Positions 32,646 through 41,398 of a stretch of 64,000 nucleotides of DNA are shown in pieces (position 1 is the first letter of the stretch; the number at the start of each line of letters is the position of its first letter). Location of the stretch: positions 62,001 through 126,000 of the forward strand of contig NZ_JADPKA010000083.1 of NCBI RefSeq assembly GCF_023073715.1, given 5' to 3'. The translations under genes were made by a program, and so were the position numbers. Below the pieces are notes generated by a model, which was given only the letters and a program-made list of their open reading frames with translations, searched no databases and had not been told where the DNA came from. Origin of the DNA: Bradyrhizobium sp. 164 (lineage in GTDB: Bacteria > Pseudomonadota > Alphaproteobacteria > Rhizobiales > Xanthobacteraceae).

Positions 32646-32699
32646 AGTTCTTGGCGAGCAGTTCTTGCCGAGCAGTTCTTGACGAGCAGCTTGGCGAGC
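32646..32699. repeat. 14-bp tandem repeat upstream of the DUF2336 gene
   Basis: Four successive units, AGTTCTTGGCGAGC, AGTTCTTGCCGAGC, AGTTCTTGACGAGC and a shortened AGCTTGGCGAGC, occupy 32646-32699. They start 13 bp before the gene start, in the probable 5' untranslated region. Copy-number change by slippage could alter expression. Confidence 0.85.
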
Positions 32700-32900
32700 T
32701 GTCCCGCCGCTCGTGGCAGGACACCGGATTCCTCAGGAACCGACGCTAGAGATCAAACGCGAGAATTCAGTAAAACCGGCAAATCAGTTTTGCCGACCAA
32801 AATTCATTCAAATGCGTGGGAATGGGTTTACCGGCGCGGAAGGTCTCGCTTCACCTCTTCGGAAGGGAAGGTGAAGACCGGACCTGCGGCTAGCACCGCC

Positions 32901-35900
32901 TCACGGATTCTGTGGCGTCAGCACCAGCGGCGGCTTCGGCTTGGGCTTGGCGGGCGGCGGGCCCGGAGCGGGCTTCACGTCGATCGGCGGCGGCAAAGGG
33001 GCAAGTTGCTGGCTTGCCAGCGGTGGGCTCGGCACAGCGGGGGCCGCGTGCGGAGCTTTCGGCGTCGGGGCAACCTTCGCCTTTACCGGTGCGCGCCGCG
33101 GATCCTGGCCAGGCAGGGGCACATTCGCAGGCGCCTGCTCCGGCGCGCCATCGGGAGAGACCAGGGTCGGCAGAGCGGCCGTGGCGGGCGGCGGCTCGCC
33201 GCGCTCGATCGCATCGAGCCGGCGCGTCTCGCGGTCGATGGTGCGCACCGCGAGCCAGGAAGACAGCGGCGCGAGATCGACGGTGCGATTGAGCTTGTCC
33301 GGAGGGCCTGCCGCGAACAGCTGGATCTCCGGCGGGGCGCCGGAGAGGCCGGTCATGATCGGCGTCAGGCTGGCGCGGATGTCGGCCTGGTCGGCGGGAA
33401 TGTCGTAGCCGCCGGAGACGATGGCGCGGGCGTTCTTCGCTTCCAGCGGCGTCGCGCCGACGCGCAGGCGCCCATCGCGGATCGTGAACGGGATCTGCGC
33501 CGAAGCGACCGCGATCGGGCCTGCCGACAGCGCGGGCTCGACCAGCTGGCGCAGCCGGTTGTCGTCACTGACCTGGCCGCCGTCGCTGGCGCGGATTGCG
33601 ATCTCGAAGGCGCGCGGATTGAGGCCGGCAATCTCGGCGGAGTCGAGCGTCACCGTGCCGTTGCCGGCGAGCGCGCCGGTGAGGGCCGCGACGCTGCGGC
33701 CCTGGCTGGTCAGCGCCATCTGCACCGAGGCGCGTCCCTTGGGCAGCGCGAGATTGCGGTAGCGCAGCGCCGCCGCATCGACATTGCCGAGTTCGATACG
33801 CGCGTTCAGGGCCAAGCCATTTGCGCTATTGCGCGCGTCGAGACTTGCCGACATCTCGCCGCCGCCGATGCCGCCCTTGAGCGCATCGAGCGCGAGCGAC
33901 TGGCCGTCGCCGCGGATCGTGCCGGCGAAGGGGCGCAGCTCGATGCCACCGGGCAATGTGCCGCGCAATGCCTGGAAGGCGATGCGGCCGCGCCAGCCAC
34001 CGATGAGCCCCGCACTCAACGGTTCGCCGGACTCATGTCCGGCGGCGCCGATTGCCATCGCGAGCGCCGGCGCAAGATCGAGCGTATCGAGGCCCACCTC
34101 GCCATCGACACTCTTGTCCTGATCGAGCGTCACCGTCAGATGGCCGCGCAGGTGCGAGCCGGCTGCGGTGCTGTCGAGATCATCGAAGGTCAGGCGATTG
34201 CCGGACAGGCTGACGCGCGAGGACAGGCTGACTTTCTGCGCTGGCTTGTCGGTCGCGCTGGTCCCGAACAGCGGCGCCAGATTGGCGTTGCGCACGCGCA
34301 GGCTCGCGCTGCCCTTTGATGCCGGCCAGTCAAAATTGCCTTGCGCATCCGCATCCAGCGCGCCCGAGAGCTTTGCGTTCACTTGCAGCGGCCGGCTCCA
34401 GGCGCCGGTCACCTTGCCTTCGAACTGCGAAGCGCCCTCGCCTGCGGCCACCACGCGATCGAGGCCGAGCAGCGCCAGCAGCGCGCCGGCCTGCGGCGCC
34501 GTTAGTTTCGTATCGAGTGTGAAGTCGCTGTTGCGCAGGCGCTCGATGTCGAAGCCGCTGACGGCGGCCACCGGCGTCTGCGCGGCCAGCGTCGCGGTCG
34601 CCTTGAGCTGCGGCGCGTCGAGATCGAACACAGCGCGGACGTTGCTGCGATCGGCATGCTCGGCATTCTTGTCGAGGCTGAGGTCGAGCTTCAGGCGCGT
34701 CGCGCCGGCCAATGCCGGCATGGCATCGAAGCGCGCCCGCACCGCGGGCGCAAACGGCTCGATCAGCGCCGTGAGCTCGTGCAGCGAATTGCCGGAGGAT
34801 TTCAGCGCGAGCCTGCCGGTGACCTGGGTGCGATCGAAGCTGCCGCTCGCTTCGGTGGTCACGCCGCCAGCCTGTCCGAACCGCAAGTGCTCCAGCGATA
34901 GCGCCGCCGGGCCGTAGCCGAGCTTTGCCGCAAACGGCCGCAGCTCCTGTCCTGCGGAGATGGCGCGGCCGATATCGAGCGAGAGCTTTGCCTCCTCCGG
35001 CCATTCGCCCTGCGGCCCGGCAAGCGCGCGCACAAAACTTGCCGCGGCATCGAGGTCGAGACGATCGGCCTTGAGCTCGGCATCAATCCGGGAGCCCTTG
35101 CTGGCGCCGGTCTGGACGAAGGCGATGCGGCCCTCCACCGCACCGCCCTCGATCTCGGCCTTCAGCCTGTCGATGGCGAGATGGTTGGCGGCAATCGTCA
35201 CGTCACCGGCAAGGCGCAGCGGCCGCGTGCTGCGCCGGTTGATCTCGCTGCGGCCCTGCAGCCAAGCCAGCAGCGTATCGGGATCGGACGATTCGACGCT
35301 GAGGCGGCCGCTGAAGCTGTCGGCGCCGGGAGTCGCGCCATTGAGCGAGAGCTGCGTCATGCCGGGAGCGCGCAGCTCGAGCCGCTGGAAGGTCCAGGAT
35401 CGTCCGTCGGTCTGAAGCTCGGCCGTGATGTTCTGGAGCGGACGGCCGCCGAGCATGATCTGGTCGGAGTTGAATTCGATCTGCGCCGGGATCGGCGCCT
35501 GCGGGATCGCGGCCAGCCCTGCGCGCAGCGCCGGCAGGACACGCTGCGGATCGGCATCGTCCTTGGCAGCATCCTTGGCCGCCAGCTTGTCGGCATCGAC
35601 CTGCCGCGCCGAGAGCACCGCGCGCAGCAGCGGCGAGGCGCCGAACTTGAGGTCGCCGACGCCGCCGAGCTTCAGTGCGGCGTCCTCAGTACCGAAGCTG
35701 ACGTCGATCTGGTCGAACTTTGCGCCGGCCGGATCGGCCTTCAGCTTCGTCGTGAGCTTCCAGGGCGTCGGCCCTACCTCGCCCGCCTTCTTCGTCGCGG
35801 GCACGGCGAGCGTCAGTGCGCCGTCGAATTTCGGCAGGCGGTTGTCGAAGGCGAGCACGCCTTCGAGATCGGCGAGGATGGCGCGCTCGCCCGGATCGAT

Positions 35901-36524
35901 GTTGAGGTGGAGGCGGGTGGCGTTGCCGTCGGCGCTTGGGCCGGAGGAGATGCGAAACGGATAGCGCACGCCGTTGGCGGAGAAACGGCCGTCGCCGCGC
36001 AGGGAGCCGGCGAGCGAGCGCACGTCACCGGAAAAGGCGATGTCGCTCAGCTCCAGCGTCGAGCGGCTGGCGGCATCGTGCAGGGCGATGCGGCCGGTGA
36101 GATTGAGCCGCTCGATAGCGAGCGACGCGAGATTGAAGGCACCGCTCGCAGTAGACGGCAAATCGACCCGCCCGCGCGCGTCCAGGCCGAGGTCGACCGC
36201 CATGCCGCCGACCGAAAGCTCGGTGGCGCGCCATTCGCCGCGCATGAGGGAGCCAAGACTGAACTCGACGTCGAGCTTGTCGGCGCGCAGGCGGCCGAGA
36301 TCGTTGTTGCCGCCGAAGGTGACCGCGCGCAGCCGCAGCGTCGGCGCCGGCAACAGCCGCGCGTCGAGCTCGCCCGCCACCCGCACCGGCACGCCGATGA
36401 TTCGGCTCGCCTCCGCCTCGAACTGGGGCCGAAACTGGTTCCAGTCGACGAAGTGAGGCCCGATCAGCGCGGCCAGCAGCGCAATGATGAAGGCAATCGC
36501 CAATCCGAGCAGCGTCGTCTGCAC
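32901..36524 (-). CDS. AsmA family protein
   Basis: A 1207-residue AsmA-like envelope protein. One N-terminal transmembrane helix (LLGLAIAFIIALLAALIGPHFVDWNQFRPQFEAEASRIIGVPV) is followed by the AsmA beta-rich periplasmic region made of many repeated strands. It ends with a long Pro/Lys tail (PPPIDVKPAPGPPPAKPKPKPP). The family is implicated in phospholipid transfer to the outer membrane and outer-membrane protein assembly. A GTG start at 36524 is chosen because GGGGAG lies just upstream and the membrane helix follows directly; the TTG six codons earlier has no such site. Confidence 0.88.
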   Translation of the reverse strand: MQTTLLGLAIAFIIALLAALIGPHFVDWNQFRPQFEAEASRIIGVPVRVAGELDARLLPAPTLRLRAVTFGGNNDLGRLRADKLDVEFSLGSLMRGEWRATELSVGGMAVDLGLDARGRVDLPSTASGAFNLASLAIERLNLTGRIALHDAASRSTLELSDIAFSGDVRSLAGSLRGDGRFSANGVRYPFRISSGPSADGNATRLHLNIDPGERAILADLEGVLAFDNRLPKFDGALTLAVPATKKAGEVGPTPWKLTTKLKADPAGAKFDQIDVSFGTEDAALKLGGVGDLKFGASPLLRAVLSARQVDADKLAAKDAAKDDADPQRVLPALRAGLAAIPQAPIPAQIEFNSDQIMLGGRPLQNITAELQTDGRSWTFQRLELRAPGMTQLSLNGATPGADSFSGRLSVESSDPDTLLAWLQGRSEINRRSTRPLRLAGDVTIAANHLAIDRLKAEIEGGAVEGRIAFVQTGASKGSRIDAELKADRLDLDAAASFVRALAGPQGEWPEEAKLSLDIGRAISAGQELRPFAAKLGYGPAALSLEHLRFGQAGGVTTEASGSFDRTQVTGRLALKSSGNSLHELTALIEPFAPAVRARFDAMPALAGATRLKLDLSLDKNAEHADRSNVRAVFDLDAPQLKATATLAAQTPVAAVSGFDIERLRNSDFTLDTKLTAPQAGALLALLGLDRVVAAGEGASQFEGKVTGAWSRPLQVNAKLSGALDADAQGNFDWPASKGSASLRVRNANLAPLFGTSATDKPAQKVSLSSRVSLSGNRLTFDDLDSTAAGSHLRGHLTVTLDQDKSVDGEVGLDTLDLAPALAMAIGAAGHESGEPLSAGLIGGWRGRIAFQALRGTLPGGIELRPFAGTIRGDGQSLALDALKGGIGGGEMSASLDARNSANGLALNARIELGNVDAAALRYRNLALPKGRASVQMALTSQGRSVAALTGALAGNGTVTLDSAEIAGLNPRAFEIAIRASDGGQVSDDNRLRQLVEPALSAGPIAVASAQIPFTIRDGRLRVGATPLEAKNARAIVSGGYDIPADQADIRASLTPIMTGLSGAPPEIQLFAAGPPDKLNRTVDLAPLSSWLAVRTIDRETRRLDAIERGEPPPATAALPTLVSPDGAPEQAPANVPLPGQDPRRAPVKAKVAPTPKAPHAAPAVPSPPLASQQLAPLPPPIDVKPAPGPPPAKPKPKPPLVLTPQNP

Positions 36525-36667
36525 GGGTCTCCCCTCGGCCAAAACGGCGCCCGGACCAGACTTTGCCCTCGGAAGGCTTCAGGCGGGCCGGAACAGCCCC
36601 TTATATAGGGGGAAGTATGGCGAAGTCACAGCGACCGTTGCGCGCGGAGGTTAACGCCGGCGAGAGG

Positions 36668-36776
36668 CCCTCATGGCGAGGAGGCGCAAAGCGCCGTCCC
36701 GAACCATAGAGGTCCCGCTTCCGCCGGCGGCCATCCTTCGAGACGCCCGCTTCGCGGGCTCCTCGGGATGAGGACC
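36668..36776. repeat. Palindromic intergenic repeat between AsmA and P450 genes
   Basis: Ccctcatggcgaggaggcgc with its aaagcgcc hairpin forms the left part; gacgcccgcttcgcgggctc and ctcgggatgagga form the right part, roughly inverted. The motif style (ctcatgg...cgaggaggcgc, ccttcgagacgcccgc) is one I recall as frequent between Bradyrhizobium genes. It lies between two minus-strand genes that end or begin independently. Confidence 0.6.
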
Positions 36777-36804
36777 TGCGCTCGCAGAACCAGGGCTGAC
36801 GCCT

Positions 36805-38049
36805 TTACCAGCTTGCCGGCAACCGCTTCAGGCCGCGCAGCACGAAGGTCGGCCGCCATTCCGGGGTTTCGACATCGTCGATGCGCAAATCGGGCAGCCG
36901 CCGGAGCAGCGTCGCGATGGCGATCTCGGCCTCGATGCGCGCCAATTGGGCCCCCAGGCAGAAATGGATGCCGCCGCCGAATGACAGCGGCTTCACGTTC
37001 TGGCGGGTGACGTCCAACCGGTCGGGCCGGTCGGAATAGACCGCCGGATCGCGGTTGGCCGAGCCGAGCAGGCAGAGCACGGTCTCGCCCTTGGGGATCT
37101 TCACCCCGCCGAGATCGTCGATGTCCTCCAGCGCGACGCGCCCGGTCATCTGCACCGAGGAATCGTAGCGCAGGAATTCCTCGATCGCGCCCACCATCAG
37201 CTCGGGCCGCGCCTTCAAAAGCGCGAGCTGGTCCGGATTGCGGTGGAGCGCCAGCAGGCCGTTGCCGATCAGATTGACGGTGGTCTCGTGACCGGCGCCG
37301 AACAAGAGGATGATGTTGGCGGTCAATTCCTCGTTGGTGAGCTTGTTGCCGTCCTCCTCGGCCTGCACGAGCTGGGTGATGAGATCGTCGCCGGGACTGC
37401 GGCGGCGCAGCTCGAACAGCTGCTGGAAGTACATCTGGGCCATCAGGTTGCCGGCGTTGCCCTGCTTGATCTCTTCCGGCGACAGCGGCACCGGGTCGAG
37501 CAGCCGCCCGCCGTCGCGCGAGCTCTTGTAGAAGACCTCGCGGTGCTCCTCGGGGATACCGAGCATGTCGCAGATGATGGTGACAGGCAGGCGGAAGGCG
37601 AAATCCTCGATCAGGTCCATGTGGCCGCCGTCGATCACCGCATCGATGGTCTGGTCGACAATCTCCTGGATGCGCGGGCGCATGTCCTCGACGCGGCGGG
37701 CGGTGAAGGCCTTCACGACCAGGCCGCGCAGGCGGGTGTGGTCGGGCGGATCGGCTTGCAGCATCCAGTGGCTCATGCTGCGGAACACCGGCTCGTCCAT
37801 GATCTTTTCGCTATAGCGGCGCTTGGTGCGCTCGACGAAATCCTTGCCGAAGCGCTTGTCGCGCAGCACCAGGCTGACATCGGCGTGTCGGCTGGTGACG
37901 AATTGGCCGAACGGCGTCACATGGATCGGATCGATCGTGCGCAGCCGATCATAATGCGGATAGGGATCGCGGATGAAGTCCGGCGACAGCGGGTTGAACA
38001 GCTGATCGCTGTTCGGGCCTTGATTCGCGCCTTGCACTTGCTCGTTCAT
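36805..38049 (-). CDS. Cytochrome P450
   Basis: A 414-residue soluble bacterial P450. Landmarks are the I-helix oxygen-activation motif LFGAGHETTVN, the ExxR pair in EEFLR, and the heme-thiolate loop FGGGIHFCLGAQLARIE with its Cys ligand. Also visible are DPPDHTRLRGLVVKAFT (C-helix) and RPDRLDVTR. Start 38049 gives the usual short N-terminus; the long upstream frame crosses the operator. It is divergent from the TetR gene and probably repressed by it. The substrate is unknown. Confidence 0.93.
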   Translation of the reverse strand: MNEQVQGANQGPNSDQLFNPLSPDFIRDPYPHYDRLRTIDPIHVTPFGQFVTSRHADVSLVLRDKRFGKDFVERTKRRYSEKIMDEPVFRSMSHWMLQADPPDHTRLRGLVVKAFTARRVEDMRPRIQEIVDQTIDAVIDGGHMDLIEDFAFRLPVTIICDMLGIPEEHREVFYKSSRDGGRLLDPVPLSPEEIKQGNAGNLMAQMYFQQLFELRRRSPGDDLITQLVQAEEDGNKLTNEELTANIILLFGAGHETTVNLIGNGLLALHRNPDQLALLKARPELMVGAIEEFLRYDSSVQMTGRVALEDIDDLGGVKIPKGETVLCLLGSANRDPAVYSDRPDRLDVTRQNVKPLSFGGGIHFCLGAQLARIEAEIAIATLLRRLPDLRIDDVETPEWRPTFVLRGLKRLPASW

Positions 38050-38125
38050 GGTGACCTCAGATCGGTTGCCGCATGACACGAATACGCAAAGCTGTCCCAC
38101 AGCCCGGCGTAACCATCCCTTTCGA

Positions 38126-38155
38126 ATTATCAACTCGATACATTGTTGTATCGAA
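38126..38155. promoter_or_regulatory. P450 promoter with TetR-type operator
   Basis: A perfect 8-bp inverted repeat, TCGATACA-ttgt-TGTATCGA (38135-38154), lies between the divergent P450 and tetR genes. On the minus strand TTCGAT (38150-38155) and GATAAT (38126-38131), spacer 18, form a P450 promoter with the operator between the two hexamers. This is the expected layout for direct repression. Confidence 0.7.
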
Positions 38156-38180
38156 TTGCATTCTGCCCTAAGCTGCCGGG

Positions 38181-38792
38181 ATGTCAAGAGTGAGAACCAG
38201 GCCGACCAGGGACGATACGCGCGACAGATTGTTCGAGGCGGCCGCGCGCGTGTTCGAGCAAGACGGCATTGGCGGCGCCAGCATCGAGGCGATCGCGGCC
38301 GCGGCGGGTTTTACCCGCGGCGCGTTCTATTCCAACTTCAAGAGCAAGGACGAGCTGATCATCGCCATGCTCGAGGACCATGTCGAGCAGTCGATCCGGC
38401 GCAACATGGACATCCTCGCGCAGCACGACAATCTCGACGATTTCATCGCGGCGCTGAAGACGATGGACCGCAGCAAGCAGGATCCACTCGGCCGCTCGCC
38501 GCTGCTGCACATGGAGATGATCCTGTTCGTCGCGCGCGCCGAGAAGCGCCGCCCGGAACTTGCAAAACGCCTGCGCGCGCGGCGCAAGCTGGTCGCCGAC
38601 ATCGTCGAGGCGACGTTGAAGAGCAACGGGCGGAATGACAGTCTGAACCCGCCCTGGATGGCCTCCGTCGTGCTCGCACTGGAAGACGGCTTCCGCCTGC
38701 ACCGGCTGATCGACCCCGAGACGACGCCGGCCGACAGCTTTTTGCGCGCGATCACGGATCTGCGGCGGAGGACCGGGTTGGCGTCGGAATAG
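38181..38792 (+). CDS. TetR/AcrR family transcriptional regulator
   Basis: A 203-residue regulator. The N-terminal helix-turn-helix is RDRLFEAAARVFEQDGIGGASIEAIAAAAGFTRGAFYSNFKSKDELIIAML, a classic TetR DNA-binding domain, followed by a helical ligand-binding region. It is divergent from the P450 gene with a perfect palindrome between them, so it very likely controls that gene and itself in response to a P450 substrate or product. Confidence 0.92.
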   Translation: MSRVRTRPTRDDTRDRLFEAAARVFEQDGIGGASIEAIAAAAGFTRGAFYSNFKSKDELIIAMLEDHVEQSIRRNMDILAQHDNLDDFIAALKTMDRSKQDPLGRSPLLHMEMILFVARAEKRRPELAKRLRARRKLVADIVEATLKSNGRNDSLNPPWMASVVLALEDGFRLHRLIDPETTPADSFLRAITDLRRRTGLASE

Positions 38793-38892
38793 GATGTCGC
38801 TTCGCAGGACCGTCGCGTTTCCACGTCCCACTAAGAGGCGGCATGCTTAACGTGCCGCCAGGGCGACGGCGGCAACGCGGTGCATGCGGAAC

Positions 38893-40184
38893 CTACTGTG
38901 CAGCTTCGCTCTGGACCGCGTGCAGCCGGCCGGCCACCACCCGCACCTTGCGCGGCGCGGCCCGCCAGATCGACAGCGCCGACAATGCGCTCACGATCAC
39001 GGCAATGCCGAAGGCGAGCGTGTAATCGCCGGCGCGATCGTAGAGAAAGCCGGTCACCCAGGGACCGGCGGCACCGCCCGCCAGCGCGGCCAGCATGATC
39101 GTGCCGAAGATGCTGCCCTGGTGCCGGCCCTGGAAGATCTCGAACACCACAGCGCCCATGATCGAGGTGAGGCCGTAGCCGAGCGCGCCTTGCGTGAACA
39201 CCATGAGATAGACCAGCCACAATGATGGCTGGAACTTCAGCGCTATCAGCGCCGCGAAGCAGACGGCAAAACCCGCGCAGCTGATCGCCCACACCCATTC
39301 CCGCCCGATCCGGTCGGAGACATGGCCGAGCAGGATCTGGCCGGGAATGCCGAGCAGGCTGACGATGCCGAGCCCGCGACACCAGGGCTGAAGCCGATGT
39401 CGAGCAGGAATTTGGTCTGGTGCACCTGCACCGCGTACCAGATGTACAGGCCGCAGAAATAACCGAACGCGATCCACCAAAATCGTGCAGTTGCGACGGC
39501 ACGCTTCAGCGTCCATTCGGTGCCGGCCCAGACCGGATCGACGACATTGGAGACGGGCTTTGCCGCTCCCGCGAGCCGGGCGGCATCGCCGTCCGGCTCA
39601 AGGCCGATGTCCTCGGGGCGCTTGCGCAGCAGCAGATTGATGGGCGCCAGAACGATCAGGACCAGCAGCCCCATCGCGGTGCAGGCGGTGCGCCAGCCGG
39701 TCTGTTCGATCATGTGCTGCACCCATGGCAGCAGCGTCACCGAGCCGATGCCGACGCCGGCGAACGCGATACCGATGGCGAAGCCGCGCTTGCGGATGAA
39801 CCAGTTCGGCAGGAACAGCGACTGGCCGGAATAGCCGAGACAGACCGAGCCGGCGCCGACCATGACGCCGATGGTGACGTAGAGATGCCAGGGCGCGCTG
39901 GTGAGCGGCGCGAGCAGCAGGCCGCCGCCCATCAGCACGACGCCGAGCTCCATCACGGCGCGCGGGCCGGCGCGGTCCATGAGGCGGCCGATCAGCGGGC
40001 TGACCACGCCCGACACCACGAAGCCGAAGGAGAACGCCCCCGCGGTGACGCCACGCTCCCAGCCGAACTCGGAGATGATGGGAGGAAAGAACAATGAAAA
40101 GGCGGTGCGCGCGTTGACGCCAATGGCCATGGTGACGAAGGTCACGGCGACTACGACCCAGCCGTAGAAGAACGGAAACCGCAT
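38893..40184 (-). pseudogene. MFS transporter with a frameshift
   Basis: A major facilitator gene broken by one missing base near 39370-39382. The N-terminal frame (from 40184) reads FFYGWVVVAVTFVTMAIGVNARTAFSLFFPPIISEFGWERGV... through helix 7 to LDIGFSPGVAG. The remainder, from LGIVSLLGIPGQILLGHVSDRIGREW to AVQSEAAQ at 38893, is in another frame. Together they give a normal 12-helix transporter of about 430 residues. It is either a recent pseudogene or a sequencing error; no slippery run suggests programmed shifting. It is last in the TRAP/dehydrogenase cluster. Confidence 0.82.
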
Positions 40185-40408
40185 GTTTGTGTTTCATCCC
40201 TGGACGATCCTTCCGACCATCCGGAGATGCCCGGGTCAAGCGCTTTTCGTGCATGCCTCTTGAGCGGCAGCGCAATCGCATATGAGAGCGGCCCTGCGGC
40301 GATCGTCCATGATCTCGATCTCCAGCCGCTGCGGCGGCAGGCCCGAATCTGCGCGCACCGCCAAGATCATCTCGGCCGAAGGAGGGACGCTCAAGCGGTG
40401 GATCGTCT

Positions 40409-41386
40409 TTAAGGCCGCCGCGTCCAGTGGTCGGCATTGACGGCGCCTTGCGGGATCGCTCCCTTCACGATCGCTTCGACCTGACGCACCGTTTCCAGGG
40501 ACTGATATTCGATTGCCTGCGGGGTCAGGCCGCCGACATGCGGCGTGGCGATCACGTTCGGCAGTTTCGCCAGCTCGGGCGTCGGCATCTGATCGGGCGC
40601 GCGGCCGACATCCATGGCCGCGCCGGCGATGCGATGCTCGATCAATGCCCGCGCCAGCGCCGCCTCGTCGACGAGATTGCCGCGCGAGAGATTGATGAAG
40701 ACGGCATGCTTCTGCATGCGCGCCAGTGCCGCTTCCCCAATCAGGTTCTCGGTCTGCTCGTTGGCCACCGCGAGGCAGACGACGTAGTCCGACGCGGCGA
40801 GCAGCTCATCAAGACCGACCTGCCGGATCGCAGCATCACTGACGGTCGCGAAGGGATCGGCGACCAGCACCTCCATGCGCAGCACTTTTGCCACCTCGGC
40901 GAGATAGCGCCCGATGCTGCCATAGCCGATGATGCCGATCCGGCTGCCCGCGAGCTGGCGGCCCATCCGTGCTTCCGCCTTGCGGCCGGCCTGGTAGTCG
41001 GCGGTGGTTCGCGAGACGCCGCGGGAGAGATCGACCATGAAGCCGAGCGCGAGCTCGGCCACCGCCTGCACGAAGCCCGGGCCGGCACGGGTCACGAGCA
41101 CGCCCGCCCTCGATGCCGCGTCGACATTGACGTTGCGGATGTCGACGGCGCAGCGGACGAATGCACACAGGCGCGGCAGCTGCGCAAAGATCTCGCCGCG
41201 CCCCTCCGTCATGCGATCGGCAACGATGATGTCAACGTCCTTGGCCGCACGCACGAGCCCGGCAGCGTCGAGCGGCTCGTCGCCATCGTGCAGCATCACC
41301 TCGGCGGTCGCGCGCAGGCCGTCCAGGCTGCGATCGCCGTAATAGTTCCGGCGCATCTCCGGCGTGTGAGCGAGCAGGACTTTCAC
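40409..41386 (-). CDS. 2-hydroxyacid dehydrogenase (D-isomer specific)
   Basis: A 325-residue NAD(P)-dependent dehydrogenase. The Rossmann motif is GIIGYGSIGRYLAEVA. The catalytic Arg is in NLSRGNLVDE and the catalytic His in IATPHVGGLT. The usual catalytic Glu of the R/E/H set (normally in DVFEEEP) is not obvious: the segment reads DVGRAPDQMP, so an Asp may serve. It follows dctQM by 12 bp, implying that the TRAP substrate is a hydroxy- or oxo-acid acted on by this enzyme. Confidence 0.85.
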   Translation of the reverse strand: MKVLLAHTPEMRRNYYGDRSLDGLRATAEVMLHDGDEPLDAAGLVRAAKDVDIIVADRMTEGRGEIFAQLPRLCAFVRCAVDIRNVNVDAASRAGVLVTRAGPGFVQAVAELALGFMVDLSRGVSRTTADYQAGRKAEARMGRQLAGSRIGIIGYGSIGRYLAEVAKVLRMEVLVADPFATVSDAAIRQVGLDELLAASDYVVCLAVANEQTENLIGEAALARMQKHAVFINLSRGNLVDEAALARALIEHRIAGAAMDVGRAPDQMPTPELAKLPNVIATPHVGGLTPQAIEYQSLETVRQVEAIVKGAIPQGAVNADHWTRRP

Positions 41387-41398
41387 GACGAGACTCCT

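Noticed and set aside
35181..36608. 475-codon frame opposite the AsmA gene
   Set aside because: Shadow of the AsmA coding strand; the minus-strand frame has a membrane helix and AsmA features, this one none.
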